64,000 bases of DNA, taken from Cryptomeria japonica. Lineage: Eukaryota; Streptophyta; Pinopsida; Cupressales; Cupressaceae. Positions 23,195 through 34,708 of this stretch are shown here, in pieces; the first letter of the stretch is position 1, and each line of letters starts with the position of its first letter. Position numbers and translations under genes: made by a program. The notes under the pieces were generated by a model, which did not search any database, had not been told where the DNA came from, and saw only the letters and a list, made by a program, of their open reading frames with translations. The DNA is taken from the NCBI RefSeq assembly GCF_030272615.1, contig NC_081406.1, positions 114,423,783 through 114,487,782 of the forward strand. The letters are read 5' to 3'.

Positions 23195-24725
23195 TGTTGG
23201 CAATATTGCATTATAACAGACAATGAAAGATTGTTGGAATTTCAATAAGGATATTGAGAAGGTTGTTGATGATTATGTATATAACTGATTAAAGATGTTT
23301 TACTATCTTGATATTGTTATTTTGTCATTGATGTCAAGAAATTGATTTTCTAATTCAGTATGATGTTGCCATATCTTGAGAAGTATGATATGAAGATTAT
23401 AAAGAAGTCTGTAAAAGACACAGGAAAGAATATGATGAATAAAGGGATGAATAAGGTATTCAATGGGCAACTACTACCAAGTTAGACAATGATGAGATCA
23501 TGATGTTTTAGATTGTTTTAACATCATACATATGTTATAAAATGTAAAAGTTAATACTATACTATGTTATCAAGCAAAGAACCTAGTCGGTAAACCCTAA
23601 GGTTATCGCTATCGGTTAATGAAGGCGGAATGTCTACCAAGTGAAGTTTAGTATTCACCGAGTTGTTACCAAGTTGTAACCGAGCTATAACAGAATGCAT
23701 TAAATGTTTACATGCAGTATTTAATGAAAGAAGCTGATGAGCTAGAGTGGATCAATGATTGGTAATCCATGGAAGAAGTTTGTTAATGAATCTAAGGCAA
23801 TGGAAAGTCGGCATGAAGATCTACAACTCAGATTGAATTGCAATACCCTAGCACAAGTTCCAAGACTATTATGCAAGTTCCAAGGTGGGGTAAAATGTTT
23901 TCAGATCGAAAGATGCATTGAACCTAGACAAGATTGAAGATCTGATGGCTATGATTGATCATGGGAAATGTGATCAAGGAGATTAAGTGGTTACGTAATT
24001 GTTTATAAATAGGAAACTATTGATAGACAATGTATGTGGGCAAGTGTATGCACAGGGATGCTACATAGTGATTACCAAGCACAGAAGCTTGAAGATCTAT
24101 TAGAATAACAGAGTATAGAAGCCTAGCAGATAGACAAGATTAGTTCTATGTCTAAATTGTATTGAACAAATAAGAATCTGCTTTAGCATTTTAGATGTGA
24201 AGTTGCAGATAGATTTTTATTACTGTTATTTTGTGAAAGTGACAAAAAATCTCTTAACTGAGTGGACTTAACAGTCTTATATGTAAATCCTCTAGCAAGG
24301 TGACATTCTGATTGAGTGTTTGAAATCCTTTGACAAGGTCACTTCTAACAAAGTGAAGATCCTAACAGATCTGAGGGAAATCCCTTAACCGGGTCACATC
24401 TATCAATGTGTTTGTAATCTTTAACAAGGTTTTCTTTTAATTGAGCATACTCTAGAAGAGTATATTTCTTAGTGGGTCTGAAATCCCACAGTGGTTTTTC
24501 CCTATTTGGGTTTCCACGTTAAATCTGGTGTTATAAGGTTTATGTTATTCATATGGTTTTGAGTTTGCATGTTTGACACTTTTGAATATATGACTGATAT
24601 ATATGTTACTGAGGTTGAATCTGATGTTTTTATGGATGTTTAAGTTTGTATGATTCACCCCCCCCCCCACTCTCTCATCTTGTTGGCTATTTGATCTGTA
24701 CTTATATTAAGTATCAGAACTATCA
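23195..24725 (+). repeat. C4 3' LTR
   Basis: 1531 bp, matching 17135-18656 with scattered substitutions and small indels. One AAACCCTAA at 23592-23600. A run of C (24658-24668) lies near its 3' end. Confidence 0.93.
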
Positions 24726-24731
24726 GAGAAG

Positions 24732-26956
24732 TACTCAACTGAGATATGCTTCATGGTCAAGAAATATGAAACTCTGAAGGAAGTTGTAAGCCCCCAGAAG
24801 ATTTGGATTGAGGAAATGGGTTATGAAGTTGATGCTCAGATTCTTGATGCTTATACATAAATGCTAATTGAGGCACCTATTGATGAAATTATAAAAACCT
24901 TTGGCACTACTAAGAAGAAGAAGCAAAACATTGAAACTAAGTTCAACCGGAAGAAGGGAGAGAATCAGGAGGGAAAGGCAAGTAAATTTGTTGAAAAGGT
25001 TTCACGGGACATCAAAGTATTGATTGATGTTGTTTCGGAGAAAGTCAGGAAGAGGAAAGAACCAAAAATATTCATTGAGCCGATTGCAATAGAATCTGCA
25101 TCTGATGATGGCACACCCTTGGCATTCAAAAGGGTATTGAGGAAGAAAACTGAAGAGACTAATGTAGAAGCTAAGAAGCAACCAGTTAGAAAAGTTAGTA
25201 TCAGGGTACCGACATAGAAAAGAGCACCAAAAGAAACACCTTCAGCCCCATCTGGTAATGGAAGGAGAAAGAAGAAGGATGACATTGATCTTGCAATTGA
25301 CTCTAGTAATGTAACTATTATTCCACCAAAGACGTGCAAAATTAGTTGATGAAATTACTAAAAATGGTATGTTAAAGAATGTACAGTTTTATTATGAACA
25401 TTTAGATAATGATGAACAAAGAGAAGTAGAGGAAGTAGTTTTGTTGTATTTGGATATATAAGAAATCCTTGTTAGAAATTGAAGACCAAATACAGGCACA
25501 ATTGTATGACATTTTAGATGCTAGGAGATTATCAGCATGCAAGAGGACATGCATATAAAGATTCAAGAGTTGTTATATGTTTGTGTTTCTATTGCTCCAA
25601 AGGAGATGGACAAGACACTTGAGGTTGCAGATAGGAAAATCTTTAACAACAAGCCTAGAATAATTAGTATTATGTTAGGTAGGGTTAATGAGATAATCAA
25701 GGAGACCCACAAGGCATGGGTTAAGTTATTTGAAGAAAATCATGGTTTTTATACTTCACTGAAACCTAAGACAAATACTGCAGACATCTCGGTTGAAGGG
25801 AAAGGTAAAGGTATTGTGGGTACTTCACCCTCAATTTTGAAAAACATTAAGATAGTGGATATTGAGCCCCCGATAGATAGTAATGTATAGGAAAATGTTG
25901 AGATATCGGTAGATATAGAGAGTGTAAAGGTTGCAAGTGTATAGGTTACTAATGTTGAGGATAATAGTCCTTCAAATAAGATTGTACAAGATGAGGTTAC
26001 AGTTCCTAGGGAGGAACCGATAGCTATTGAGACTACTCCAAGTGGCGAAGCCACCGATGCAAGTGAGGAAGCTATTAAAGTTAAACCATCAGAAGGAGAG
26101 AAAGGGGAATCTAGTAGGGAGCCGGTAGTCAGCCCATCATTATTGTCAATCGACACCTCATAGGTTGAAAAGAAAAGCATAACCAAGATGAGATATACTG
26201 AACTCATGATGATGGTTGCATAGAAAATGATGAAGAAAGGATCTATGGATAAAGGTGTTATTGATCAGTCTATCATTGTCTTGCATAGACTTGTCTCAGA
26301 GTGCAAATTTGACAATGAAGTGAGCCCATGCGGAAAGCTTAAGATAATAACTAAACACATTTTAAAGGATTTTCAGTCCTTGTAGTAGATATCAAACCGA
26401 CAAGCACTAGAGAGGTTCACACAGGCAAAGAGAGCTACATTTGATCAAATGATTGAGTTAGAGAGGAAAGAGATTAATGATAAATTGAAGTTGATAGATA
26501 ACTCTTTAAGGCAGTGTACTAATATTTATAGAGTATTTTCTAACACAGGCTTTACTCATAGTTGAGACAGATAAAAAGATTATGGATATTCAGGAGGAGA
26601 TTGTAGGTATAGACAATTCTTTTGATGGATTGAATTCATTGACTATATCTATTAATGTTTAGATTTTGGTTTTGGAAGCCCAAGTTTTTTCTCTTGAGAG
26701 GGAAAAATATAAAATCGTAAGGAGAGCCAAAAGTCTTAGAGGGTTGGTGAGTCCCCAGTTGGATTCATTAAGTGTACATAAGAAGGAGTGTATGGATATC
26801 GTTGGTAATCCCACACCTACAGAGCTAAATGAGAAAGAGTCATATGCCCATATGCTAAATGGACTTGTATCTATTTTTGACACTTTCAAATCTGGTTGGG
26901 ATACTTATCTAGAACTGTTGGAGAAGGCCTATCTAGAAAATTTCAAGTGTATTTAA
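24732..26956 (+). pseudogene. C3 ORF2, C-terminal part (unknown protein)
   Basis: This resumes the frame broken by C4: YSTEICFMVKKYETLKEVV, then IDEIIKTFGTTKKKKQNIE and a Lys/Glu-rich basic stretch (about 24900-25220; RKRKEPK, KRVLRKKTEE). After frameshifts comes QEDMHIKIQELLYVCVSIAPK and NEIIKETHKAWVKLFEEN (25537-25890), then an acidic Val/Glu/Ser-rich linker with stops (25890-26160). Helical charged segments with ERKEINDKLKLIDNSLRQC follow (about 26460), and FKSGWDTYLELLEKAYLENF to the stop at 26956. The whole ORF would be about 1,050 codons. It has no enzyme motif; a structural or nucleic-acid-binding role is a guess. Confidence 0.58.
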
Positions 26957-27266
26957 CTCCGATAAGGTATTTTGGGACATATTCGTTGTATAGTCTTTCA
27001 TTCTTTGTCTTGGTTTTTTGGTACTTTTTGGTATTTTTTATGACATTGATGTCAACGGGGGAGATATATTGATGTGAAAAATAAAAAAGGGATTTGTATA
27101 CATTAGGAGGAGTATAGGTGAAAAAAATTTAGAAGATATGGAGGTTTGAAGTATTTTGTACTGATGGATATTCAGCTCAAGGGGAGTAGGCTCAGGATGA
27201 AACCAATATATGGAAACCATGATCATTTTTCACATGAGTGTTGCCATCAATGCCAAAGGGGGACAT
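26957..27266 (+). other. C3 3' untranslated region and polypurine tract
   Basis: Non-coding; ends in tgccaaagggggacat directly before TGTTGG at 27267. The phrase gccatcaatgccaaaggggga also occurs, reversed, next to the LTR of C5 (34130-34160). Confidence 0.75.
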
Positions 27267-28196
27267 TGTTGGCAATTGACACTCAATTGGTTGGTTTCAA
27301 TATGTTGTCATTGATGGCAACATGGAAACATGTTCTGACTTCCTATTTTGGTTCAATTGTGTACCGACAGGCACTTCATAGACACTTCATCGACACTGAT
27401 AGGTTGTATAGATTTCTTTATTTACTGACAATGCAAGCCGACATGGTTTAGAATCAGGTTATTAGTATTGGAGGCCGACATCATTTGGAGATCCAACATC
27501 AACAATTGTTTTTGATATTCATGTATTTATGTTATCTAGCCGACATGTATATTAATATTGTAATTATCTTTGTAAGATGACATTAGGCATGATGATTTGT
27601 AAAGGGTATATAGGTCAGTTGATTAGATCATTTTGAAATATCATATGAGAGTATGCAAGGTTATGGTATGTAAAGGAGGTGTGAAATATATGAGAGAGAT
27701 CATGTATGTGAGGATATCTATGTAAGGGTTATTCTAGTAAGGGTTTAGGGTTTCAGACTGGAGGAGACATAGCTTAACTGGAGCTGCATTTAGGCATAGA
27801 AGATGGTATCTTTGTAGTTCAATCATTTCTCTAGATTGTAGTCAGGATTTGTATGTAGTTAGTGATGTTCCTTTTGTGATTGAGCAGTGTACTCTAGGCT
27901 GTAAGCCTTGCTGCAAGTGCAAGCCCCTATATTTTATAATATCTTTTCATATGGCTAGTGGATTGATATTGTGGGTCACAAATCCCACTGTGGTTTTTTC
28001 TCTTTGAGGTTTTCCATATATAATTTTGTATGTTATGGTATTCATTTGTGTGATTGGCTTATTGGTTGCTTTACTTCTTTCAATTTTGTATGTACCGGTA
28101 TACCAGTTGATGTATGAATGTTTTAATAAACCTAAAATTGAACATTCTAGTAGAACATTGATTCACCACCCCTCTCAGTGTTCTTGAATTCCAACA
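27267..28196 (+). repeat. C3 3' LTR
   Basis: 930 bp, pair of 13698-14640. The C run near its end is interrupted (gattcaccacccctctcag). Confidence 0.92.
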
Positions 28197-28762
28197 TCTT
28201 ATATATAAGAGATACAATACAAGAAAAACATAAACAATATTACAAAACCATGGGCTAAAACCACCCAATAAAGTAGAGTTGACATTATCTCCATTATAGA
28301 TGCCCTTTGACATGTCAAAAAACACATCAACATGTGTTCCTCCCTTTTACAACTCATTTATGTGTCTGATGCAATTTATATTTCCTATTTTAAGAGTCCA
28401 AACTTCTGGAGGCCATAACTTGTGAACCATGGGTCTGACTAATTAATTGTTTGATGTGTCAAAAAGCTTGTGAAGTGCTCTACCACCTCGTAAACTACTA
28501 CACCATTTATGTATTATTTTTAGGGAGTTTCAAAGCCTCTAAGATCCTCAAAATTAATTTTAAATCTTTTGCTGCAACCTCCAAAAATGGAAACTTTAAT
28601 ATCTTCAAAACTAATTGTGATCTTGCAATGAAAATTTACTGACATTCTCATCTAGCCAACTAGAAGCTTAGAGAGAATTTTGCACCATTTCATGTTGAAA
28701 TGAAACTTACTATAAATAGTAACCTCATGTAAATACAAGGTTGAGACACCATTTCCCCAACA
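28197..28762 (-). repeat. C2 3' LTR, right part
   Basis: Continues the LTR interrupted at 13697; it ends CCCCAACA, i.e. the LTR begins TGTTGGGG on the minus strand, next to a purine tract in the element. The first five bases (TCTTA) are the C3 target duplication. Confidence 0.8.
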
Positions 28763-28829
28763 TTCTCCCACTTGTTGAACACCTTGCAAGAGCAAAGAGA
28801 GTATCAACACAATAATTTAATTGCTAGGG

Positions 28830-30420
28830 GCCATGTGGCCCATAGACTCCAAAAACCATCTCAACTTCTTTGTGCCCATAGTGTTAGTTAAAGAATCTGC
28901 AATATTCATCAAAGTCTCTTCCTTACTAGCTTCACCCTACCATCTTTGACCATATCTTTGACAAAATGATACTGAACATCATTGTGTTTGGTCTGGGCAT
29001 GAAATGTTGGGTTCTTAGCTAGGCAGATCACACTCTGACTATCACAATAAATTGTTATTTCACCTTGTTTTATTCTAATATATGAACACAGTCTTTTATG
29101 CTAAAAGTCTTCTTTACAAGGATGAGTAGATGTCATATACTCTTCTTCTATAGTGGACAATGAAACAACAACCTGTCGCTTACTCATCCAACTAATTGCA
29201 CCACCAAATAAACACATAAGCAATGGTGATGCTTTTCTATCAATATGACTTGTCCAATGTGAATCCACATAACCATGAATATCAAGGGAAATCACATCTC
29301 CAACCAAATTACCATGATAACACAAAGAATACTCTAAGGTACCCTTCAAATATCTGAAGATGCTTTTGACTACATCCCAATGAACTCTATCAAGATTAGA
29401 CATATATCTGGAAAGAACTCCCATTGCTTGAGAAATGTCTGGTCTAGTACAGACCATAGCTTACATCAAACTTCCAATTGCACTTTGGTAAGGCACTCTA
29501 CTCTTGTCTCCCTTCTCTAATGGAGATGCAGGACAACCATAAATAGATAATTTCATTCCAATTGTGAAGGGAACACATAATGGTCTACAATCTTGCATGT
29601 TGAACCTCTATAACACTTTATTCATATATTTATTTTAGCCTAGCCATAGCTTTATGTTCACTCTATCTCTTCTAATTTCCATCCCAAGAATGTTATTCAC
29701 TGCACCAAGATCTTTCATTTCAAATTTAGAAGCGAGTTGAGACTTTAGTTTTGATATCATACCTTTCCCTTTACCAAAGAATAACATATCATCAAAATAT
29801 AATACAATGTACAAAAAATGATCAACATCAGATTTATAATAAACACAATGATCTAATTTAGAGCACTCAAATCCCAAAATCAACACATATGTATCAAATT
29901 TATTGTACCACATCCTAAGACTTTGTTTGATGCCATACATAGATTTCTTCAATTTACAAACCAAATTACTTTTACCTTTCACCACATATTGCTTTGGCTA
30001 TATCATATAGATATCCTCCTCCAAATCACCATGAAGGAAAGTAGTTTTCACAATCATTTTCTCAACCTCTAAATCAAGATGGAAGCTTGTTGGTTGTAAA
30101 TGGGTGTTCAAGAAAAATATTGTTTTATATGGAAGCATTGAGAAGAATAAAGAAATTTTAGTTGCAAAATGCTACTCTCAGGTTGAGGGTGTTGATTATG
30201 GTGAGATATTTTTTTCAGTTGCAAAAATGACATGCATTAGATTTTTCCTATGTATCATTCTTTTTCAAAGCTATCAATTCTTCTTCCATAGAAATCTTCT
30301 AGGATTTTGCATCTTCCATACCTAGCACCTCTTCTACAAATCTAGGTTCATCCACATTGGAATTCAAAGCAAAAATACATCTCCAATCATTAGGTGAATA
30401 CCTGTTAGGTGGTTATCTAT
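28830..30420 (-). pseudogene. C2 reverse transcriptase and RNase H, with an internal inversion
   Basis: On the minus strand: a linker PPNRYSPNDW and EELIALKKNDT (about 30410-30250), then after an inverted patch (30076-30252) VKTTFLHGDLEEDIYM, CKLKKSMYGIKQSLRMWYNKF, and the catalytic box YFDDMLFF in place of YVDD (about 29800). Then FEMKDLGAVNNILGMEI, TRPDISQAMGVLSRYMSN, GYVDSHWTSHIDRK, SLSTIEEEYM and the RNase H end (CDSQSVICLAKNPTFHAQTKH), finishing near 28830. Several stops and a frameshift near 29600 are present. Copia order and spacing are normal except for the inversion. Confidence 0.9.
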
Positions 30421-31960
30421 GTCTAGTAGACCTTTGAACAAGACGAGTTGGAGGTTTTTCTTCCTCTTTTGAAGATTCAGAGCTAGATGACCTCTCCTCA
30501 ACTTCTTGCCTATCAAGTGGTCTCAATTCAACTCTTTTAGGCATAGAAGAGAATTGAATCACATCTTCCTATTTAGTCTATTATGGCTACAATCTAACAA
30601 AAGGAGACTTAATTTCTCTAAAAATAACACTTTTACTATGAATTATCTTTTGTGCAATAGGGCCCCAAAGCTTGTATCTTTTCACACCATAACTATAACC
30701 AATGAAGATACATTTCACAGCCTTGTTCTCTGACTTTGTTCACTTTTCCATTGGTACATGTGCATTTGCCTCACAACCAAAAACTCTAAGATGTCTCAAC
30801 AAAGGCTTGTGACCTAACCATGCTTCCATAGGCATTTTATCAACAAGGGATGATGTAGGAGACCTATTAATCAGATAGCAAGTAGTGGCAATAGCTTTAG
30901 CACAAAACTTTTTTCTAGACCAGAACCACTCAGCATACTCTTTACTTTCTCCATCAATGTCCTATTCATTCTTTCTACAACTCCATTGTGTTACAGAGAA
31001 TATGAAGTTTTTTATGTTTGTTAATGCCACAATCTTTACATAATCTATCAAAATCACTAAAGAAAAATTCACTGCCACTATCAATCCTAAAACATTTAAT
31101 TTTCTTTCCAGTCTGCAACTCAACCGTTGCTTTAAATTCTTTAAAATGATTGAAAACTTTAGATTTACTCTTTAAAAAATATACCCATGTCCTTCTACTA
31201 AAATCATCAATAAATGAAACATAATATGTGCACTTTCCAATTGAAGGAACATCTACAGTACCAAACATATAAAAATTAATAAGATCCAAAACACCACAAG
31301 ATTTATGAGAACTTGAGTAAAACTCAACATGGTTTTTTTTCCATAAATGCAATACTCATAGATCTCAAAGTCAAGATTACAATCATTCAAACCTTCAACA
31401 AGGTTTTTATTTTTCAAGGTCCTTAGATCTTTTTCTCCAATGTGGCCAAGTCTCTGGTGCCATAACATATTCTTCTCTACAAGTAAATTTGCTTCAGAAG
31501 AAAGAGCACCATTAGATACCCAAAATCCATGTCCATCTACTGAAGGTGAAACCATCAAATTTTTTTGGCGAAGTATCCACATATTTACTTTTACCAGAAG
31601 TGCTATTACACTCAACATTGTATGCCTCTAGCTTATACAAAGTACCAAACCCGACACCTCTAGCATTCACCATAGCACCCTTAATCATCTTACATTCTGC
31701 ATTAGAAAAGATTACCTACACCCATTCATCTATCAGTTTGCTCACAAATAATGAATTTTGTTTTAATACAAGGATATGCAACACACCACTGATCCTTTTT
31801 ATTCTACCATCAAGAAACCTGATCCTATATTTACCTCAATCAATAATGTTTAAATGTGAATCATCATCCAAACACACCTTGCCTCCATTAAATTCTTTAT
31901 ATTCAAAAAAACAATCATTATTGGAAGTCATATGAAAAGATGCACCTGAGTCAATTAACC
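30421..31960 (-). pseudogene. C2 protease and integrase
   Basis: The protease motif is WLIDSGASFHMTSN (minus, about 31950-31910). LWHQRLGHIGEKDL, the integrase zinc region, lies near 31440. Integrase core pieces follow (TYYVSFIDDFSRRTWVYF, CFRIDSGSEFFFSDF, with Ser for the usual Asp-Gly pair neighbour; about 31230-31040), then CYLINRSPTSSL and EAWLGHKPLLRHLRVFGCEA (about 30900-30770) and an acidic ERSSSSESSKEEEKPPTR linker (about 30460). Frames change at least three times. Confidence 0.88.
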
Positions 31961-32820
31961 ATACATCATTACCTTCATGTGTAGCCAAAGCTGCAATGAA
32001 TGCATCACCATCCTCCTTCTCGAACCTAGAATCATAATTGAACTTATTCTTTTTCTTCTTCTTTTCTTCTTCTTTTCTTCTTTGTAGTCCTTAGGGTTGT
32101 GACTTGAATTATCGTGATTCCAACAAATGACTTTGGACTTTCTAGGAGATTTCAATGCCCCTTTGGATTTGGAATTGTGCTTCTCATTCTTCTTTCCTTT
32201 TTCTTTAGGTCTTCCACCAACAGTTAGGGTTTTAGGTTTGAACTAATGGATACCATCCTTTGCATCTCTTTACCAAGTAGGGCACCCACCACATCTTCAA
32301 ACTTAAAAACAACAGAAGTACTATCGATAGCCATAATAAGGGAATCCCACGAATTAGGCAAAGAACAAAGCAAGATCTATCATTTCTCATATTTGTCCAT
32401 CTTAACATCAATAGATACCAATTGATCCACCAACATATTAAATGTATCTAGATGGCCTGCAATTCATCCACCCTCTTCTATCTTCAAGGAATACAATTTC
32501 CTCCTCAAGAAAATCTAATTTAATAAAGATTTGTCTTTATACATCTAACTAACCTTAGTCCATAACTTCTTTCTAGAGTTATCTTCATGAAAATTGACTA
32601 GAACAAAATATTCTAGGCACAATCTAATTAGGCCCTTGTATTTACAGTCCATAACATCATATTGAGCAGCCGTAGTAGGATCTAAGGGTCTTAAGACATT
32701 CAGATCAACAACATCCCATAGATCTTGATCTATTAGTAGATCTTCCATCTTAAACTTCCACATCTCAAAATTAATTCCATTAAATTTCTCCACCTCTATT
32801 ATCCCTGACAAACTTGCCAT
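31955..32820 (-). pseudogene. C2 Gag
   Basis: From ATG 32820 the read is MASLSGIIEVEKFNGINFEM, WKFKMEDLLIDQDLWDVV and KYKGLIRLCL, the N-terminus of a copia Gag (UBN2 type). The middle (32540-32200) is full of stops and frameshifts. A Lys-rich patch and a degraded zinc knuckle (CWNHDNSSHNPKDY) precede the protease. Confidence 0.85.
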
Positions 32821-32929
32821 CTGAAAATTCCTACAACAAGATCAAACCATATCTTCTGCACAAGCTCCCACTCAAATCTGGATTAGTTCAAAAAACCCAA
32901 CAACCTACAATTGAAACCAAAGGTGATTA

Positions 32930-32942
32930 GACTCTGATACCA
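32930..32942 (-). other. C2 primer binding site
   Basis: Minus strand TGGTATCAGAGTC, two bases after the LTR end; a close match to the plant initiator-Met primer site. Confidence 0.88.
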
Positions 32943-32944
32943 CT

Positions 32945-33205
32945 TGTAATGAATTTAAGTAGCGGAACAACTTCCTGCATTAACCTTGAGAAGATGGTAA
33001 TGCAAGAAATTTTATAGATTGTTATAGCAGTTGCAGAAAATTAACACAAATAAACAAAATATCATGCATGCCACAACAACAGAGTGATTTACATGGGGAA
33101 AACCCTTTCAGGAGAAAAACCATACACTCCAAAAGTATCTCAATATATTATTCAGCAATGAATATCAGATAACAATATACTTGTAGAGAAATCTCTTCAC
33201 AAAAG
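32945..33205 (-). repeat. C2 5' LTR, cut by C5
   Basis: Starts TGTAATGAATTTAAGTAG on the plus strand and matches 13364 onward; interrupted at 33206 by TGTTGGAATC of C5. The remainder is outside the window. Confidence 0.82.
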
Positions 33206-34129
33206 TGTTGGAATCAAGTAACACTGAGGGGGGTGAATTAGTGTTCTACCGGTAAAGGAATTTTCAAACTTATTCTTAGACCACCAAAATAAAATGCAAG
33301 TAAAATGTAGAAACACAGGATAATCAACCAAAAAATAATAACACCAAGATTTTTACATGGAAACTTGAAAAGGGAAAAACCACAATGGGATTGGAACCCA
33401 CAATATTTATATACTATGATAAGGAGTACATAAATATTACATGAGGGGAATGTACGTGCATTCAAGCACACTGCCTAGAACCAAAGGTTCAATTACAATA
33501 TAGAATTCTCAATGACTTACAAATCAATTACAATGATAAATACAATGAATGAAATCCAAAATAGCATCAAATTATGCCTAGATGAGTTTCAGTTAAGTAC
33601 AATAAGTCTGACTATAACATCTCTGCAACTCTACTATGTTCTACTTCTTTGTCAACTACTAGCTCAAGAATGCACACGTGAAATTGTGCCAAAATAGTTT
33701 CTAAATTATAACTCTCTCATTACTATATCCAAAATATCCTCCACACCGGTCTTATATATCCGCAATGACAAAATAAAACATTCATCAAGTCGGCTAGCAC
33801 AATATACAATGTAACATCTAACCGAGTGTCAGCTTAAATTGGATTACCAAAACATATGTGGATCCATCAAATGATATCAAAATGACTTCTACAAGTCATC
33901 CCTATCATCCCATGCATGAAACTCACCACCATGATCACTAGAAAGCTTTTGGACCAAAACTGCTCTGCTTATCCTAAAATACCGAACACAGATTACCAGA
34001 ACACTTTCTCCACCGGTTACCAAAAACCATGACTACCAGATAGGATTTCCATGAAGATTTTCCATCAATAAAAACCATAAACCATTATCTATGCACCAAA
34101 ATTCACCAGATGAGTGTCAATTTCCAACA
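33206..34129 (-). repeat. C5 3' LTR (minus), same family as C3
   Basis: 924 bp, TGTTGGAATC...TTTCCAACA on the plus strand. Read on the minus strand it begins TGTTGGAAATTGACACTCA, like C3 (TGTTGGCAATTGACACTCA). A run of G (minus: C) follows the left end. Confidence 0.85.
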
Positions 34130-34415
34130 ATCTCCCCCTTTGGCATTGATGGCAACACTTGTGAAAAATGGCTAAGTGTTGAAACCTATACACCAGATCA
34201 AAATTTATAAGGTTCCCCCTTAGACCAAAATCTCAAAAACCTATACCAACCCAAAAACTTGCATCCTTTTGTACATTTTTCACTCTACTCTACCCCTTTG
34301 AAAACAATGCCAAGGATAGGGTGCACCTCAAAAACTTAGATATAATGGTGTATACCAGATATACTATACATACTTGAAGATATCTGCAAAAATGGTCTTC
34401 AAAAATCCTGAGTAT
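34130..34415 (-). other. C5 polypurine tract and 3' untranslated region
   Basis: atctccccctttggcattgatgg (plus) adjoins the LTR; the remainder is non-coding. Confidence 0.65.
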
Positions 34416-34708
34416 TGTTGGCAATTTTGAGGAATTGATTATGTGTTGCATTGATCTTTGTCATTGATGTCAACACTAGCTTGTTTTGTTGTCTACTGGG
34501 TTCTCATAGAGTGGTGGGATTATGATGATGATCAAGAGACCAATCTTCAATAAGTTTTGATTGGTGGAATCGGTTTGGTCATTCAGATGCATATCTCATT
34601 TAGTTGGTTTGGGATTTGGTGATCTTGAAGCTATCATATGTTCTAGTAAGCCTTTTGGTTATCAGTAAGGGTTTTATTGGTAGAGCTTTATTGAAGATCT
34701 TTTGATGG
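34416..34708 (+). repeat. C6 5' LTR, first part
   Basis: TGTTGGCAATTTTGAGGAAT..., matching the C7 LTR start (minus, 49263). Ends at the T3 insertion. Confidence 0.85.

Larger units (their letters stand above)
17135..24725 (+). mobile_element. C4: nearly complete copia retrotransposon (plus) inside C3 ORF2
   Basis: The LTRs are 17135-18656 and 23195-24725, starting TGTTGG and ending ACTATCA. Primer site at 18659, polypurine tract at 23183-23193. The flanks GAGAAG (17129-17134) and GAGAAG (24726-24731) are identical, giving the 5-bp target duplication plus one matching base. Gag, protease, integrase, RT and RNase H are all present in copia order with only three stops and one frameshift. Confidence 0.96.
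13698..28196 (+). mobile_element. C3: non-autonomous copia-like retrotransposon (plus), split by C4
   Basis: The LTRs are 13698-14640 and 27267-28196, both TGTTGGCAAT... to ...TTCCAACA. The primer site is TGGTATCATAGCC at 14643, and the polypurine tract is ccaaaggggga, ending at 27263. Removing C4 leaves about 6.9 kb. The internal part encodes a coiled-coil and zinc-knuckle protein and a long unknown ORF. No protease, RT, RNase H or integrase is seen. It is probably mobilised by a related element such as C5, whose LTR is of the same family. Confidence 0.85.
13364..33205 (-). mobile_element. C2: copia retrotransposon (minus), split by C3 and cut by C5
   Basis: The 3' LTR is 13364-13697 plus 28197-28762, the coding region lies at 28830-32820, and the 5' LTR starts at 32945 and is cut at 33206. 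A purine tract (minus: caagtgggagaa) adjoins the LTR start at 28762, and an initiator-Met-type primer site lies at 32930-32942. C3 sits in its 3' LTR with a near-perfect target duplication (CCTTA at 13693-13697, TCTTA at 28197-28201). Confidence 0.88.
33206..34415 (-). mobile_element. C5: copia-like element, only its 3' end visible
   Basis: LTR at 33206-34129, polypurine tract (minus: ccaaagggggaga) at 34130-34142, then 270 bp of non-coding 3' region, cut at 34416 by C6. Its coding region is beyond the window or lost. Confidence 0.8.

Noticed and set aside
24965-26207. Minus-strand open frames rich in Ser, Leu and Phe (24965-25339, 25749-26207)
   Set aside because: They are antisense shadows of the Lys/Glu-rich C3 ORF2.
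30104-30325. Plus-strand RT fragment read as a separate copia element
   Set aside because: It fills exactly the gap in the C2 minus-strand RT, so an in-place inversion explains it better.
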